From contig CAIVRI010000085.1 in NCBI GenBank assembly GCA_903908265.1, positions 1-51,799 on the forward strand: 51,799 nt of DNA, written 5' to 3'. The notes beneath the pieces were generated by a model. The model searched no databases. It saw only the letters and a program-made list of their open reading frames with translations, and was not told the DNA's origin. Origin of the DNA: an uncultured Pseudomonadota bacterium (GTDB lineage Bacteria > Pseudomonadota > Gammaproteobacteria > Steroidobacterales > Steroidobacteraceae). Positions within the stretch are counted from its first letter, which is position 1, and the number at the start of each line of letters is the position of its first letter. Of this stretch, positions 37,566-46,411 are shown piece by piece. Both the position numbers and the translations under genes were made by a program.

Positions 37566-38408
37566 ATGACTTCGCGCAGTGTGATCCAGCTTCTCAAAGG
37601 CCAGCCGACCTCCGATGGCGGTGGTGTGCGCCTGTTGCGCGTCATTACCCCCGATGCGCAGCTAGATCCGTTCCTCTTGCTGGACGAGTTCGATTCGAGT
37701 GAGCCGAACGATTATCTGGCCGGCTTTCCCGCGCATCCACATCGCGGCTTTGAGACGGTCACCTACATGCTGGATGGCCACATGCTGCACGAGGACCATC
37801 TCGGGAACCGTGGCGATCTGGTCGCCGGAGGGGTCCAGTGGATGACGGCTGGACGCGGCATCATTCACTCGGAGATGCCGCAGCAGGTGGCGGGTCGGAT
37901 GCGCGGCTTTCAGCTGTGGCTGAACTTGCCGGGGCACGACAAGATGCAGCCGGCGGACTATCGCGATCTGGACCCTGAGGAGATCCCGCAGGTTCGTATC
38001 GGGGACTCTGCCGTGACGGTCATTGCAGGCACCTTCCGCTCCCCAGGTCTGGATCCGGTGCAGGGACCGATCAGCGGTGGCGCCACGGCGCCACTGTACT
38101 TGGATCTGGCCCTCGCCGCCGAGACGTCCCTTGCGGTGGTTGTACCGGTAGGTCATACGGTCCTGGCTTATGTTTTTGAAGGCGAGGTCATCATTGCTGG
38201 CCAGACCGTGACCAAAGGCAGTCTCGCCCGCCTAGATGACGGCGATGCGGTGGAATTGACCACTGGGCGTAACTTTGCCCGCGCGCTACTGCTCGGTGCG
38301 CGGCCGCTACGGGAACCGGTCGTGACCTACGGACCGTTCGTCATGAATACAGTCGCGGAGATCGAGCAAGCGATACACGACTATCGTAGCGGTCGCTTGA
38401 CCGCCTGA
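37566..38408 (+). CDS. Pirin family protein
   Basis: A 280-residue bicupin. The metal site is intact: [15 protein letters not shown] gives the two His of the H-x-H pair, and [10 protein letters not shown] gives the later His and Glu. Bacterial pirins include quercetin 2,3-dioxygenases and regulators of central metabolism; the substrate cannot be told from sequence. The gene ends in TGATG, overlapping an in-frame ATG of the mnmG frame. Confidence 0.92.
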   Translation: MTSRSVIQLLKGQPTSDGGGVRLLRVITPDAQLDPFLLLDEFDSSEPNDYLAGFPAHPHRGFETVTYMLDGHMLHEDHLGNRGDLVAGGVQWMTAGRGIIHSEMPQQVAGRMRGFQLWLNLPGHDKMQPADYRDLDPEEIPQVRIGDSAVTVIAGTFRSPGLDPVQGPISGGATAPLYLDLALAAETSLAVVVPVGHTVLAYVFEGEVIIAGQTVTKGSLARLDDGDAVELTTGRNFARALLLGARPLREPVVTYGPFVMNTVAEIEQAIHDYRSGRLTA

Positions 38409-38425
38409 TGGGATCTCATCGCGCT

Positions 38426-40162
38426 ATGCAACATCCAGATACGTTTGATGTGCTCGTCATCGGTGGTGGCCACGCCGGCACGGAGGCTGCGCTGGCCGCC
38501 GCGCGTGCTGGTGCACGGACGCTGCTGGTCACGCAGAGTGTCGAGACCATCGGTGCCATGAGTTGTAATCCCGCTATCGGCGGGATCGGCAAGAGCCATC
38601 TGGTGCGGGAAATTGATGCCTTGGGCGGTGTGATGGCATGGGCGGCCGACCGTGCCGCGATTCAATTGCGCGTGCTCAATGCCAGCAAGGGACCCGCTGT
38701 GCGCGCCACCCGTGCGCAGGCCGATCGGCAGCTGTATCGCCGTGCAGTGCGCTCGGCGGTCGAAAATCAGCCGGGCCTTTCGGTGTTTCAGGGAGAGGTT
38801 GCCGATCTGATCGTTGACAGTGGCCGTGTTGCCGGTCTCGTCACGGCCAGTGGTGTGCGTTTCGACGCCCGCGCCGTGGTATTGACCACGGGCACCTTCC
38901 TCGCCGGCAAGATCCACGTCGGCTTGGAGCAAACCAGCGGCGGGCGCGCCGGCGAACCGCCCGCGCAGCGTTTGGCGGAGCGTCTCCGGGAATTGATGCC
39001 ACGCGTGGGCCGGCTCAAGACCGGGACCCCACCGCGTCTGGACGCGCGTACCGTCGATTTCTCGGTCATGCAAGTGCAGCCGAGCGACGAGCCGCTACCG
39101 GTGCTGTCGTATCTGGGTAGCGTTGCCGATCATCCGCGCCAGATCCCGTGCCATATCACCGCGACGAGCGAACGCACGCACGACATCATTCGGGGCGGTA
39201 TCGATCGGTCCCCACTTTATACCGGCATCATCGAAGGCCGCGGACCGCGCTATTGCCCTTCCATTGAGGACAAGATCGTTCGCTTCGCCCAACGGACCAC
39301 GCACCAGATTTTTGTTGAACCCGAAGGGCTCGATACCCACGAACTGTATCCGAACGGGATTTCGACCAGCTTGCCGCTGGATGTACAAATTGCCTTAGTG
39401 CGCAGTATTCGCGGCTTCGAGCAGGCGCACATCACGCGCCCGGGTTATGCGATCGAATATGATTTTTTTGATCCGCGCGACTTGGAGTATTCACTCGAGG
39501 CGCGTGCGTTGCCCGGTTTGTATCTGGCCGGCCAGATCAATGGCACCACGGGTTACGAGGAAGCCGGTGCACAGGGTCTCGTGGCGGGCCTGAATGCCGC
39601 GCGCGCGGTACTGGGACTCGCGCCGTGGTGGCCGAAGCGCTCCGAGGCGTATATCGGCGTCATGCTTGATGACCTGATCACGCGCGGTGCACCAGAGCCG
39701 TATCGCATGTTCACCAGTCGGGCCGAATATCGCCTGAGCCTGCGCGAGGACAATGCCGATCAGCGCCTGACGCCGATGGGACGCGAATTGCATTTGGTGG
39801 ATGACCAACGCTGGGCGTTCTTTGCGCGCAAGCGCGATGCGATCGCGGCCGGCGGTGCCAGTGAGAATGATGATGCGGACTTTGCCGCGCAGGTCACGCT
39901 GTCGCTTGAGGTTGGCCGCAAGTACGCCGGCTATCTGGCACGCCAAGATGCCGACATTGAGCGCTTGGTGCGCCACGAGTCGAGCGAATTTCCCCATGAC
40001 TTCGACTTTGAAGCGGTGCGTGGGCTCTCCACGGAAATTCGCGAACGCTTAGAGGAAGTCCGACCCCGCACGCTCGGTCAGGCCGGGCGCATACCGGGCC
40101 TCACGCCAGTGGCCGTCTCCTTGTTGTTGGTGCACTTGAAGAAGATTGGCCGCACCGGATGA
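38426..40162 (+). CDS. mnmG: tRNA uridine-5-carboxymethylaminomethyl modification enzyme MnmG (short form)
   Basis: FAD-binding partner of MnmE. The N-terminal Rossmann motif [51 protein letters not shown] and [20 protein letters not shown] are all intact. The start is set at ATG 38426, giving the usual spacing to GGGHAG; the ATG at 38408 adds six residues. The protein is only 578 residues, whereas the family is near 630: between [20 protein letters not shown] and [10 protein letters not shown] about 50 residues are missing, including the usual LLRRPE-containing segment. The C-terminal MnmE-interacting domain ([20 protein letters not shown]) is present. Its stop overlaps the next gene (ATGA). 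Confidence 0.95.
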   Translation: MQHPDTFDVLVIGGGHAGTEAALAAARAGARTLLVTQSVETIGAMSCNPAIGGIGKSHLVREIDALGGVMAWAADRAAIQLRVLNASKGPAVRATRAQADRQLYRRAVRSAVENQPGLSVFQGEVADLIVDSGRVAGLVTASGVRFDARAVVLTTGTFLAGKIHVGLEQTSGGRAGEPPAQRLAERLRELMPRVGRLKTGTPPRLDARTVDFSVMQVQPSDEPLPVLSYLGSVADHPRQIPCHITATSERTHDIIRGGIDRSPLYTGIIEGRGPRYCPSIEDKIVRFAQRTTHQIFVEPEGLDTHELYPNGISTSLPLDVQIALVRSIRGFEQAHITRPGYAIEYDFFDPRDLEYSLEARALPGLYLAGQINGTTGYEEAGAQGLVAGLNAARAVLGLAPWWPKRSEAYIGVMLDDLITRGAPEPYRMFTSRAEYRLSLREDNADQRLTPMGRELHLVDDQRWAFFARKRDAIAAGGASENDDADFAAQVTLSLEVGRKYAGYLARQDADIERLVRHESSEFPHDFDFEAVRGLSTEIRERLEEVRPRTLGQAGRIPGLTPVAVSLLLVHLKKIGRTG

Positions 40163-41736
40163 GAGCGGCGTGCCGCGCCAGGTTCATCTGCGGGCTGATC
40201 AGTCTGCTCCTTTTGGCCGCCTGTACGCGGTCCGCGCCGCCGCCCGACATTTTTCGACGTGGTAATGGTCCGGAACCCGATTCCTTGGATCCTGCGCTTG
40301 CGCGTAGTGATTCTGCGGCCACGATCTTGCGCGATGCCTATGAAGGACTCGCAGGTCTTGATCGCGAAGCGCGTCCGGTGCCTGGCGCTGCTGCGGCATG
40401 GACAGTCAGTGCGGATGGGCGCACCTACACCTATACCTTAAGAGCTGACGCGCGCTGGTCCAATGGCGAAGCCGTCACTGCAGACGATTTCGTACGCAGT
40501 TGGCGTCGCTTGGTGGCTCCGGCGACCGGATCGCAGTACGCCGAGGTGCTCGCGCCGGTGGAAAACGCCCGTGCAATTGTTGCCGGGCAGCGGCCCCCAT
40601 CAGCGCTTGGTATTGCAGCCGTGGATGCACGGACGCTGATCGTGCATCTGACCGCACCGACGGCTTATTTCCCCTCCCTCACAGCCCACTGGAGTACGTT
40701 TCCCACCTATCACGGTACAGCGCCCGCCGCGCCCGGCCATATGGTGACCAATGGCGCCTATGTGCCGGTGTCCTGGATCGTGGGATCGCAGGTGGTCGCT
40801 ATTCGTAATGATTGGTATCGGGCGGCGGCTGGCGTGTCGATCGGTGAGGTGCATTACCTGCATGTCGCTGATCCGCGCGATGAATATTCCCGCTACCGTG
40901 GCGGGGACCTCGACAGTACCTATGTGCTGCCCGCCGCCTCACTGCAACAGTTGCAGTCGCGCCATGGCGCACAGGTGCATGTGGGGCCGCAGTTAGGCGT
41001 CTACTTCTACGGCTTTAATCTTGAGCAGCCGCCGTTTCGTGACGCGCCGGCGTTGCGTCAAGCGCTGGCGTTGGCGGTGGATCGGGAACGGATCGTGTCG
41101 ATGGTGACCGCACTCGGTGAAACGCCCGCGTATGGCTGGGTGCCCGAGGGTATGGCCGATTACACGTCGCAGCGCTTTGTCTGGCAGTCGTTGTCGTCCT
41201 CGGAGCGGCTGGTGATGGCCCGCCGCTTGTATGCGCAGGCCGGGTATGGTGCGGCCCATCCGCTGCATATCGAACTGCGTTACCCGACGGGGGCGACGCA
41301 CGAAAAGATCGCACTGGTGGTGGCTGCGATGTGGCACGAAGCATTAGGGGTCGATGCGGTGCCGGTCGGAGAAGAGTTTCGCTCGCTGCTTGAGTCCATT
41401 AATCGGGGCGAAGCCGTGTTGTTTCGTTCCAGCTGGATCGGCGACTACAACGACCCGTATACCTTTGCGTCGGTCCTGCGTTCCGACTTTGGCATTAATC
41501 TGGTGCATTATAAAAATACCGAATACGACGCACGGCTTGATGCTGCGCAGGCAACAGCCGATGTGGGTCTGCGGCGCCAGCAACTCGAGCAAGCCGAGCG
41601 GATCGCTCTGCATGACGTGCCGTTGATACCGCTGTATTTTTACATCACGAAACATCTCGTCGCCCCACGCGTCCGCGGTTGGTATGACAATGTGATGAAT
41701 GTCGTCTACACCAAGGATCTGGCGTTGATGCAATGA
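40159..41736 (+). CDS. Peptide ABC transporter substrate-binding lipoprotein (OppA/SBP_bac_5 family)
   Basis: A 525-residue lipoprotein: the signal peptide has lipobox LLAAC with acylated Cys22. It shows the SBP_bac_5 fold, with [19 protein letters not shown] at the start, [23 protein letters not shown], and [27 protein letters not shown]. It would bind oligopeptides in the periplasm. No permease or ATPase genes are adjacent, so it may serve a transporter encoded elsewhere, or murein-peptide recycling as with MppA. Its ATG overlaps the mnmG stop, an unusual partner for mnmG. Confidence 0.92.
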   Translation: MRAACRARFICGLISLLLLAACTRSAPPPDIFRRGNGPEPDSLDPALARSDSAATILRDAYEGLAGLDREARPVPGAAAAWTVSADGRTYTYTLRADARWSNGEAVTADDFVRSWRRLVAPATGSQYAEVLAPVENARAIVAGQRPPSALGIAAVDARTLIVHLTAPTAYFPSLTAHWSTFPTYHGTAPAAPGHMVTNGAYVPVSWIVGSQVVAIRNDWYRAAAGVSIGEVHYLHVADPRDEYSRYRGGDLDSTYVLPAASLQQLQSRHGAQVHVGPQLGVYFYGFNLEQPPFRDAPALRQALALAVDRERIVSMVTALGETPAYGWVPEGMADYTSQRFVWQSLSSSERLVMARRLYAQAGYGAAHPLHIELRYPTGATHEKIALVVAAMWHEALGVDAVPVGEEFRSLLESINRGEAVLFRSSWIGDYNDPYTFASVLRSDFGINLVHYKNTEYDARLDAAQATADVGLRRQQLEQAERIALHDVPLIPLYFYITKHLVAPRVRGWYDNVMNVVYTKDLALMQ

Positions 41737-41750
41737 AACGCCGGATCTAA

Positions 41751-41777
41751 GCTGCTGCCGCACGATGCAGCGCTTTT
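41751..41777 (+). terminator. Weak hairpin terminator after the oppA-like gene
   Basis: GCTGC (41751-41755) pairs with GCAGC (41767-41771), followed by GCTTTT, 14 bp after the stop. The stem is short and the T-run has four bases. Confidence 0.35.
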
Positions 41778-41809
41778 CTGACAAAATCTGATCTCTAAGG
41801 GGTTTAGTG

Positions 41810-42907
41810 ATGCGCGCATGGTTGCTGGTTTTCGCGGGATGGTGTTCGCTAGTGACCGCCTCTGTGGCGGTGCCTCCGACTAGCGACGAGGTGCGAATTG
41901 CGGTGCTACCGCAATTCGCACTCGACAGTGGTGTCGTGTTGCCGGAGGCCCGCGTTCGCTACCTCACGTACGGGACCTTGAACGCCGCGCGGGACAATGT
42001 GGTCCTGCTGCCATCGCATTACATGGCGGATGCCCACGGCTACGAATGGTTGATCGGTCCGGGCAAAGCGCTTGATCCGGCGCGGTACTTCTTGGTGGCG
42101 ACCGAGCTATTCGGCAACGGTAAATCCTCGTCGCCAAGCAATACGCCGGAGCCTTTGCACGGCCCCCGCTTCCCGGTGACGACCATCCGCGACAACGTGC
42201 GTGCGGTGCATGCGCTGCTAGTGCAGGAACTGCAGATCACGCACATTCAGGCGGTCGTTGGCTTTTCGATGGGGGGCCAGCAAGCGTTCCAGTGGGCCGT
42301 GAGCTACCCGCAATTCATGGACCGCGTTGTGGTCACGGCCGCAACGGCCAAGACCTACCCGCATGGCGTTGTACGGCTCGAGGGCCAGATCGCGACGATC
42401 ACGGCCGATCCGGTGTTCAAGGACGGCGACTATAGCGAGCCACCGATGCGGGGCCTCGACGCGTTTGGCACCGTGTGGGCGGGATGGCTGTTCTCGCAAC
42501 AGTGGTGGCGCGATGAATTGTGGCGCGCCGGCGCAAGCCCGGGCACGACCTTCGAGCAGGTGTTTGGGCAGTTCCGTCACGACTTCGTGCCCGGCGCCGA
42601 TGCCAATGACCTGATCTTGCAGATGCGCACCTGGGAGCAGCACGACGTCGGCACAACGCCGGGCTTTAGCAGCCTGCAGCAAGCTCTCGGCGCGATCCAG
42701 GCGGAGGTGCTCTACATGCCGTCCGAGACCGATCTGTATTTCCCGATCGCGGATGCCCGCTTCGAGGCGCAGTTCATCCCGCACGTGAGCTTACGGCCGA
42801 TCCCATCGCTGTGGGGGCACACGGCGGGCGCTGCCAGCAATCCGGCGGATGCGGCGTTCCTCAATCGAGAGATCGGTCGCTTCCTTGCCCGGCGGGGTCG
42901 ACGCTAG
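41810..42907 (+). CDS. Exported MetX-like alpha/beta hydrolase
   Basis: A 365-residue protein resembling homoserine O-acetyltransferase. The nucleophile elbow GFSMGG holds Ser153, and the predicted triad is completed by Asp308 (SETDLYFP) and His337 (LWGHTAG); RYLTYGTLNAARDNVVLLPS is the typical N-terminal strand region. Unlike cytoplasmic MetX it has a signal peptide (MRAWLLVFAGWCSLVTASVA), so it probably acts in the periplasm as an esterase or hydrolase, not in methionine synthesis. The ATG at 41810 has a good RBS (AAGGGG at 41797-41802); a GTG lies one codon upstream. It is monocistronic. Confidence 0.85.
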   Translation: MRAWLLVFAGWCSLVTASVAVPPTSDEVRIAVLPQFALDSGVVLPEARVRYLTYGTLNAARDNVVLLPSHYMADAHGYEWLIGPGKALDPARYFLVATELFGNGKSSSPSNTPEPLHGPRFPVTTIRDNVRAVHALLVQELQITHIQAVVGFSMGGQQAFQWAVSYPQFMDRVVVTAATAKTYPHGVVRLEGQIATITADPVFKDGDYSEPPMRGLDAFGTVWAGWLFSQQWWRDELWRAGASPGTTFEQVFGQFRHDFVPGADANDLILQMRTWEQHDVGTTPGFSSLQQALGAIQAEVLYMPSETDLYFPIADARFEAQFIPHVSLRPIPSLWGHTAGAASNPADAAFLNREIGRFLARRGRR

Positions 42908-43014
42908 GCGTCGCCGTGGGGAGGGGCGAGTTTTGGCAGGCCCCCCCGGCCTCAAGCTATCTGTCGTCGCAAGTTTTCCATCTTGGATGATGGAGGCCGA
43001 GGACAAGGTTAGTC

Positions 43015-43263
43015 ATGCAGAAACAACGGCATACGAGCGAGTTTAGGGAGCAGGCGTTGGCGAAGGCGTTCAGCCGTGCCGGCGATCAAGGGATTGCGGA
43101 TGTGGCGTCGAGCCTGCACATGAATACTGCCACGTGGAAGGGCTGGATGCAGCAGGCGACGCAGGCGCAGAGGGAATTGCCGCGCAGTGAGTTCCGGCGC
43201 AGGGGTGCACGCTGGCGGAGCGGCTGCTGGCGCTGCAGGAGACGTACGGCATGAGCGAGGAGT
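43015..43263 (+). pseudogene. Transposase remnant (N-terminal HTH part), frameshifted and truncated
   Basis: The first frame encodes MQKQRHTSEFREQALAKAFS and a helix-turn-helix-type region with NTATWKGWMQQA, as in the N-terminal part of short transposases. Homology then continues in another frame from 43212 as ERLLALQETYGMSEESLN and stops abruptly near 43263. No rest of the element, DDE domain or terminal inverted repeats were found within the 107 bp upstream or downstream, so this is a decayed fragment. Confidence 0.65.
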
Positions 43264-43302
43264 CGCTGAATTATCGACGCTGGGCTCCTTGCCGGTGCCG
43301 TC

Positions 43303-43797
43303 GTGACCACCGGGGGCGCGCGGCGCATCGGTGGGCGTGGGGTACTCGCGCTTAAGATCGCTCATCGGACTCGCTCGACGCTGACGCCGGCAGTACGCGA
43401 GCGCATGTTGGCTAGCATCCTTCGATCCAATATCCGCGTGTTTCGGGACGACCCTGTAACGGTGGAGGTTGCGGCCATGGCGCCGAAAGTCGACGCTGGG
43501 TGGGCGGCGCTCGAGCGGGCCCGTAGTGCCGTGACTGTGGATGACCGCATCATGGCGGGGGTTCTTTGTCTTTCCGGAACTCCCATCCCGTTCCATGAAG
43601 TCGCTGCGCTTGCAGCGCGCGGTGAGAGCCTCGAGCAGATAAAGCGCGTGTGGCCCGCACTCACGGCCGCGTTCGTCGGCCTCGCGTCCGTGTATGCGCA
43701 GGCGTACCCGCGCCGCGGGCGCCCAGCGCGGCTCTTGATCCGGGGCTTAACGCAAGTCGGCGCGACCACGCGCCTGAAGATCTGGTTGCCGGCCTGA
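43303..43797 (+). pseudogene. Truncated DUF433-type antitoxin remnant
   Basis: The frame contains a DUF433-like domain: VTVDDRIMAGVLCLSGTPIP, FHEVAALAARGESLEQIKR and YAQAYPRRGRPARLL. Longer members carry an additional N-terminal (MerR-like) part, which is absent here because the frame begins right after the transposase remnant. The true start is uncertain; GTG 43303 or ATG 43408 are possible. The stop is followed 2 bp later by the toxin fragment, the usual spacing in this toxin-antitoxin type. Confidence 0.6.
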
Positions 43798-43799
43798 AG

Positions 43800-43871
43800 A
43801 TGCAGTTCCTGATCGACGCGTGTCTGCGCCCGGAGCTCGCGACGCTCGCCCGGGCGCAGCGGTTCGGCTGA
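43800..43871 (+). pseudogene. DUF5615 (PIN-like) toxin remnant
   Basis: Only 23 residues, MQFLIDACLRPELATLARAQ-RFG, remain before a TGA. They match the N-terminus of DUF5615 toxins, with the first acidic residue of the PIN-like site (LIDACL). After the TGA the same frame continues STQVTL, which resembles the family's STHVTWLG, so a nonsense change followed by loss of the remainder inactivated the gene. It pairs with the DUF433 fragment upstream. Confidence 0.6.
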
Positions 43872-44078
43872 TCGACCCAGGTCACCTTGCGCCCCCCCAC
43901 TCGGCGGTTTGCGCACCCGAGGGTTCGAATGCGACGTAACGGGCTTCGAGCGGCCCCGACGGGTCTAAAAACGCCATTTTCGGAAGCTACGAGTGGCATT
44001 TTCTCAGGCGTCTCCGTACCATCCGGCGTCCGTATTAATGACGAAACTGGGCGTAGCGCCCGGCAGGGTGGGAACAAG

Positions 44079-44711
44079 ATGATGTGCAATCGGAACCGCT
44101 TCGCGGCCATCGCAGCCGCCTTCATTGCGTTGGTTTTCGGCGTGCCGGCGTTGGGTGATGGCGCTGCAGCCGTGTCCGGTGATGCCGCGCACGGCGCGAA
44201 AGTGGCCTATACCTGTCTTGGGTGCCACGGCATTGCCGACTATCGCAATGCGGCCCCGAACTACCACGTGCCGAAGATTGGTGGGCAGCACGAGGCCTAT
44301 CTGGTGTCGGCGTTGGCCGAATATCGCGCTGGTGCGCGTCCGCATCCCACCATGAAAGCGCAGGCCGGTAGCATGACCGCGCAGGAGGCCCGCGACCTCG
44401 CCGCCTATCTGGCCACCGCGACTCCGGTGGCCTCGTCGGGTCATGCCACGGGCGCCTTGCCGGCCGCGGCGACCACGTGCAGTGCCTGCCACGGCGCGGA
44501 CGGTGTGGGGATCACCGCGGACTATCCGACTCTCGCCGGTCAGCATGCCGATTACATTGAGCAGGCGCTGAAGGCCTACCGTAAGGGCGGGCGCCAGAAT
44601 GCGATCATGAATGGCATGGCGGCTGCCCTGACTGATGCCGATATTCATGCGATCGCAGCGTATTACGCCGGGCAGACACCGTCGCTATGGATACCTGCAG
44701 CGACGCGCTAA
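44079..44711 (+). CDS. Diheme cytochrome c (cytochrome c4 type)
   Basis: A 210-residue exported protein: signal peptide (about 1-26, VFGVPALG-DGA) and two class I c-type domains. Haem motifs are CLGCH at 46-50 and CSACH at 134-138, with candidate axial Met residues in HPTMKAQAGSM and NAIMNGM. It is a periplasmic electron carrier to terminal oxidases. Start 44079 (or 44082) has AGGGTGGGA just upstream. Frames extending to 43887 cross the toxin remnant and are rejected. Confidence 0.92.
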   Translation: MMCNRNRFAAIAAAFIALVFGVPALGDGAAAVSGDAAHGAKVAYTCLGCHGIADYRNAAPNYHVPKIGGQHEAYLVSALAEYRAGARPHPTMKAQAGSMTAQEARDLAAYLATATPVASSGHATGALPAAATTCSACHGADGVGITADYPTLAGQHADYIEQALKAYRKGGRQNAIMNGMAAALTDADIHAIAAYYAGQTPSLWIPAATR

Positions 44712-44718
44712 GTTCGCG

Positions 44719-45705
44719 GTGACCGTCGGCGATATTGATGCGCCGGCGGATCCTGCCGGCGAGATTGCTGGGGTCTCAGCCTACCCCGATGGCATCTTTG
44801 CCATTGACACACATTATGTGCGGCCGGCGCTGGATGCCAGCCACCTCGTCATAGAAGCCGGCCGAGCCGCTTTTATCGATACGGGTGCCGCCCCGGCGGT
44901 TCCCCTACTACGCGCGGCCCTAGCCGCTTGCGGCCTCGGCCCCGAGGCCGTGGATTGGATCTATCTGACGCACATTCATCTCGACCACGCTGGTGGTGCC
45001 GGGGCCCTGCTCGCGCAACTACCGAATGCGCGGGTCGTGGTGCATCCGCGCGGCGTCGCGCATCTAGTGGATCCGACCCGTCTGATCGCCGCAACGCAAG
45101 CCGTGTACGGCGTGGAGCGCTATGCGCGACTCTATGGGGAGATCCAGGCCATCCCGCCCGAGCGGTTGGTCGCTGCGGCCGATGGCGAGCGCTTTGCGCT
45201 CGCTGGCCGCGGGTTTCGTTGCCTGTATACCCCGGGCCATGCGTTGCACCATCAGGTCTTTCAGGATGAGCGCAGCGGCGGGGTGTTTACCGGTGATACC
45301 TTCGGCATCTCGTACCGTGAATTCGACGTCGCGGGCCGCGCGTTCATCATGCCGACGACCACACCCACCCAGTTTGATCCCGAGCAATTGCAGGCGTCGA
45401 TCGACCGCGTTCTGGCGTTACAGCCGCCAGCTGTTTATCTGACCCATTACGGCCGCGTCACCGAGGTGCCGCGGCTCGGCCAGGAATTGAAGTCCGCCGT
45501 CGATACTTACGCCGCCATCGCCCGCCGCCACGCTGGTGCCGCCAACCCGGCGGAGGCCATTCAGCGCGCACTGACGGCATGGACCTTCGCGGCCTTGGAT
45601 CAACATGGCGATTGCACCCCCACCGCCACCCGCCAGCGGCTGTTAGAGCCGGACATGCGCCTGAATGCGGACGGGCTGCTGAGTTGGCTGCGGCGGGGTC
45701 CGTGA
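44719..45705 (+). CDS. Metallo-beta-lactamase fold hydrolase
   Basis: About 328 residues from a GTG at 44719, 7 bp after the cytochrome stop; the start is uncertain because there is no clear RBS. The zinc ligands of the fold are visible: H-x-H-x-D-H at 85-90 (HIHLDHAGG), LYTPGHALHH, GVFTGDTFGIS and VYLTHYGRV. No signal peptide is evident. The domain is followed by a helical C-terminal part. The substrate is unknown; glyoxalase II-like and other thioester hydrolases share these motifs. It may be cotranscribed with the cytochrome gene. Confidence 0.85.
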   Translation: MTVGDIDAPADPAGEIAGVSAYPDGIFAIDTHYVRPALDASHLVIEAGRAAFIDTGAAPAVPLLRAALAACGLGPEAVDWIYLTHIHLDHAGGAGALLAQLPNARVVVHPRGVAHLVDPTRLIAATQAVYGVERYARLYGEIQAIPPERLVAAADGERFALAGRGFRCLYTPGHALHHQVFQDERSGGVFTGDTFGISYREFDVAGRAFIMPTTTPTQFDPEQLQASIDRVLALQPPAVYLTHYGRVTEVPRLGQELKSAVDTYAAIARRHAGAANPAEAIQRALTAWTFAALDQHGDCTPTATRQRLLEPDMRLNADGLLSWLRRGP

Positions 45706-45775
45706 TCCATCCACAGCGCTTTGGCGCACGCACGCCGGGCGGTGGACCCCCTGTTGCGGCTACACTGCCGACCCG

Positions 45776-46411
45776 ATGGATACACACGCACGCACCCTAC
45801 TGACCGACGGCTTGGCCCAATTACGCATCGACGCCGATGGCGTCGCGGTTGATCGCCTGTGTGCGCTGGCCGCTCTCGTGGTCGAATGGAATACGCGATT
45901 TAATTTGACGGCGATTACCGAGCCGGTCGCGATGGTGCGCAAGCACCTACTGGATAGCCTGACCGTGCAACCCTATCTGCGTGGCACCCGTGTGCTCGAC
46001 GTCGGTACGGGCGCCGGCTTTCCGGGCCTGCCGTTGGCTGTTTTGAATCCGGAATTGTCCTTTCAGCTCGTGGATTCGGTAAAGAAAAAAATCGGTTTTG
46101 TGGCCCATGCAGTGAGTGAACTGGGACTTACGAATGTGGAGGCGATCTGCAGCCGGGCCGAGACGTTGCGGTTGCCCGAACGGGCGCACACCGTGGTTTC
46201 GCGCGCGCTCTCCAGTGTCGGCGAGTTTGTGCAACATGCAGGTCATCTGGCGACAGCGAACGGGATCCTCTTGGCGATGAAGGGTCGCGATCCTTCCACG
46301 GAGTGCGTGGATCTGCCCCCGCCTTGGCGGGTGGTGGCTCTGGAGCGACTGACAGTGCCTGGTCTGCCAGATGAACGCCATCTCGTGGTCCTGAAACGCG
46401 CGAGGCTATGA
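45776..46411 (+). CDS. rsmG: 16S rRNA (guanine527-N7)-methyltransferase RsmG
   Basis: A 211-residue SAM-dependent methyltransferase that makes m7G527 in 16S rRNA. Motif I is VLDVGTGAGFPGLPLAVLNP, followed by FQLVDSVKKKIGFV and VVSRALSS, all diagnostic of RsmG/GidB. It usually sits between mnmG and parA; here mnmG is 5.6 kb upstream and a glycosyltransferase gene overlaps its 3' end by 4 bp (ATGA). Confidence 0.96.
   Translation: MDTHARTLLTDGLAQLRIDADGVAVDRLCALAALVVEWNTRFNLTAITEPVAMVRKHLLDSLTVQPYLRGTRVLDVGTGAGFPGLPLAVLNPELSFQLVDSVKKKIGFVAHAVSELGLTNVEAICSRAETLRLPERAHTVVSRALSSVGEFVQHAGHLATANGILLAMKGRDPSTECVDLPPPWRVVALERLTVPGLPDERHLVVLKRARL

Noticed and set aside
43911-43940. GGGTTCGAATGC resembling a tRNA T-arm
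   Set aside because: Flanking bases do not pair to form a T stem, and no acceptor, D or anticodon arm could be built around it.
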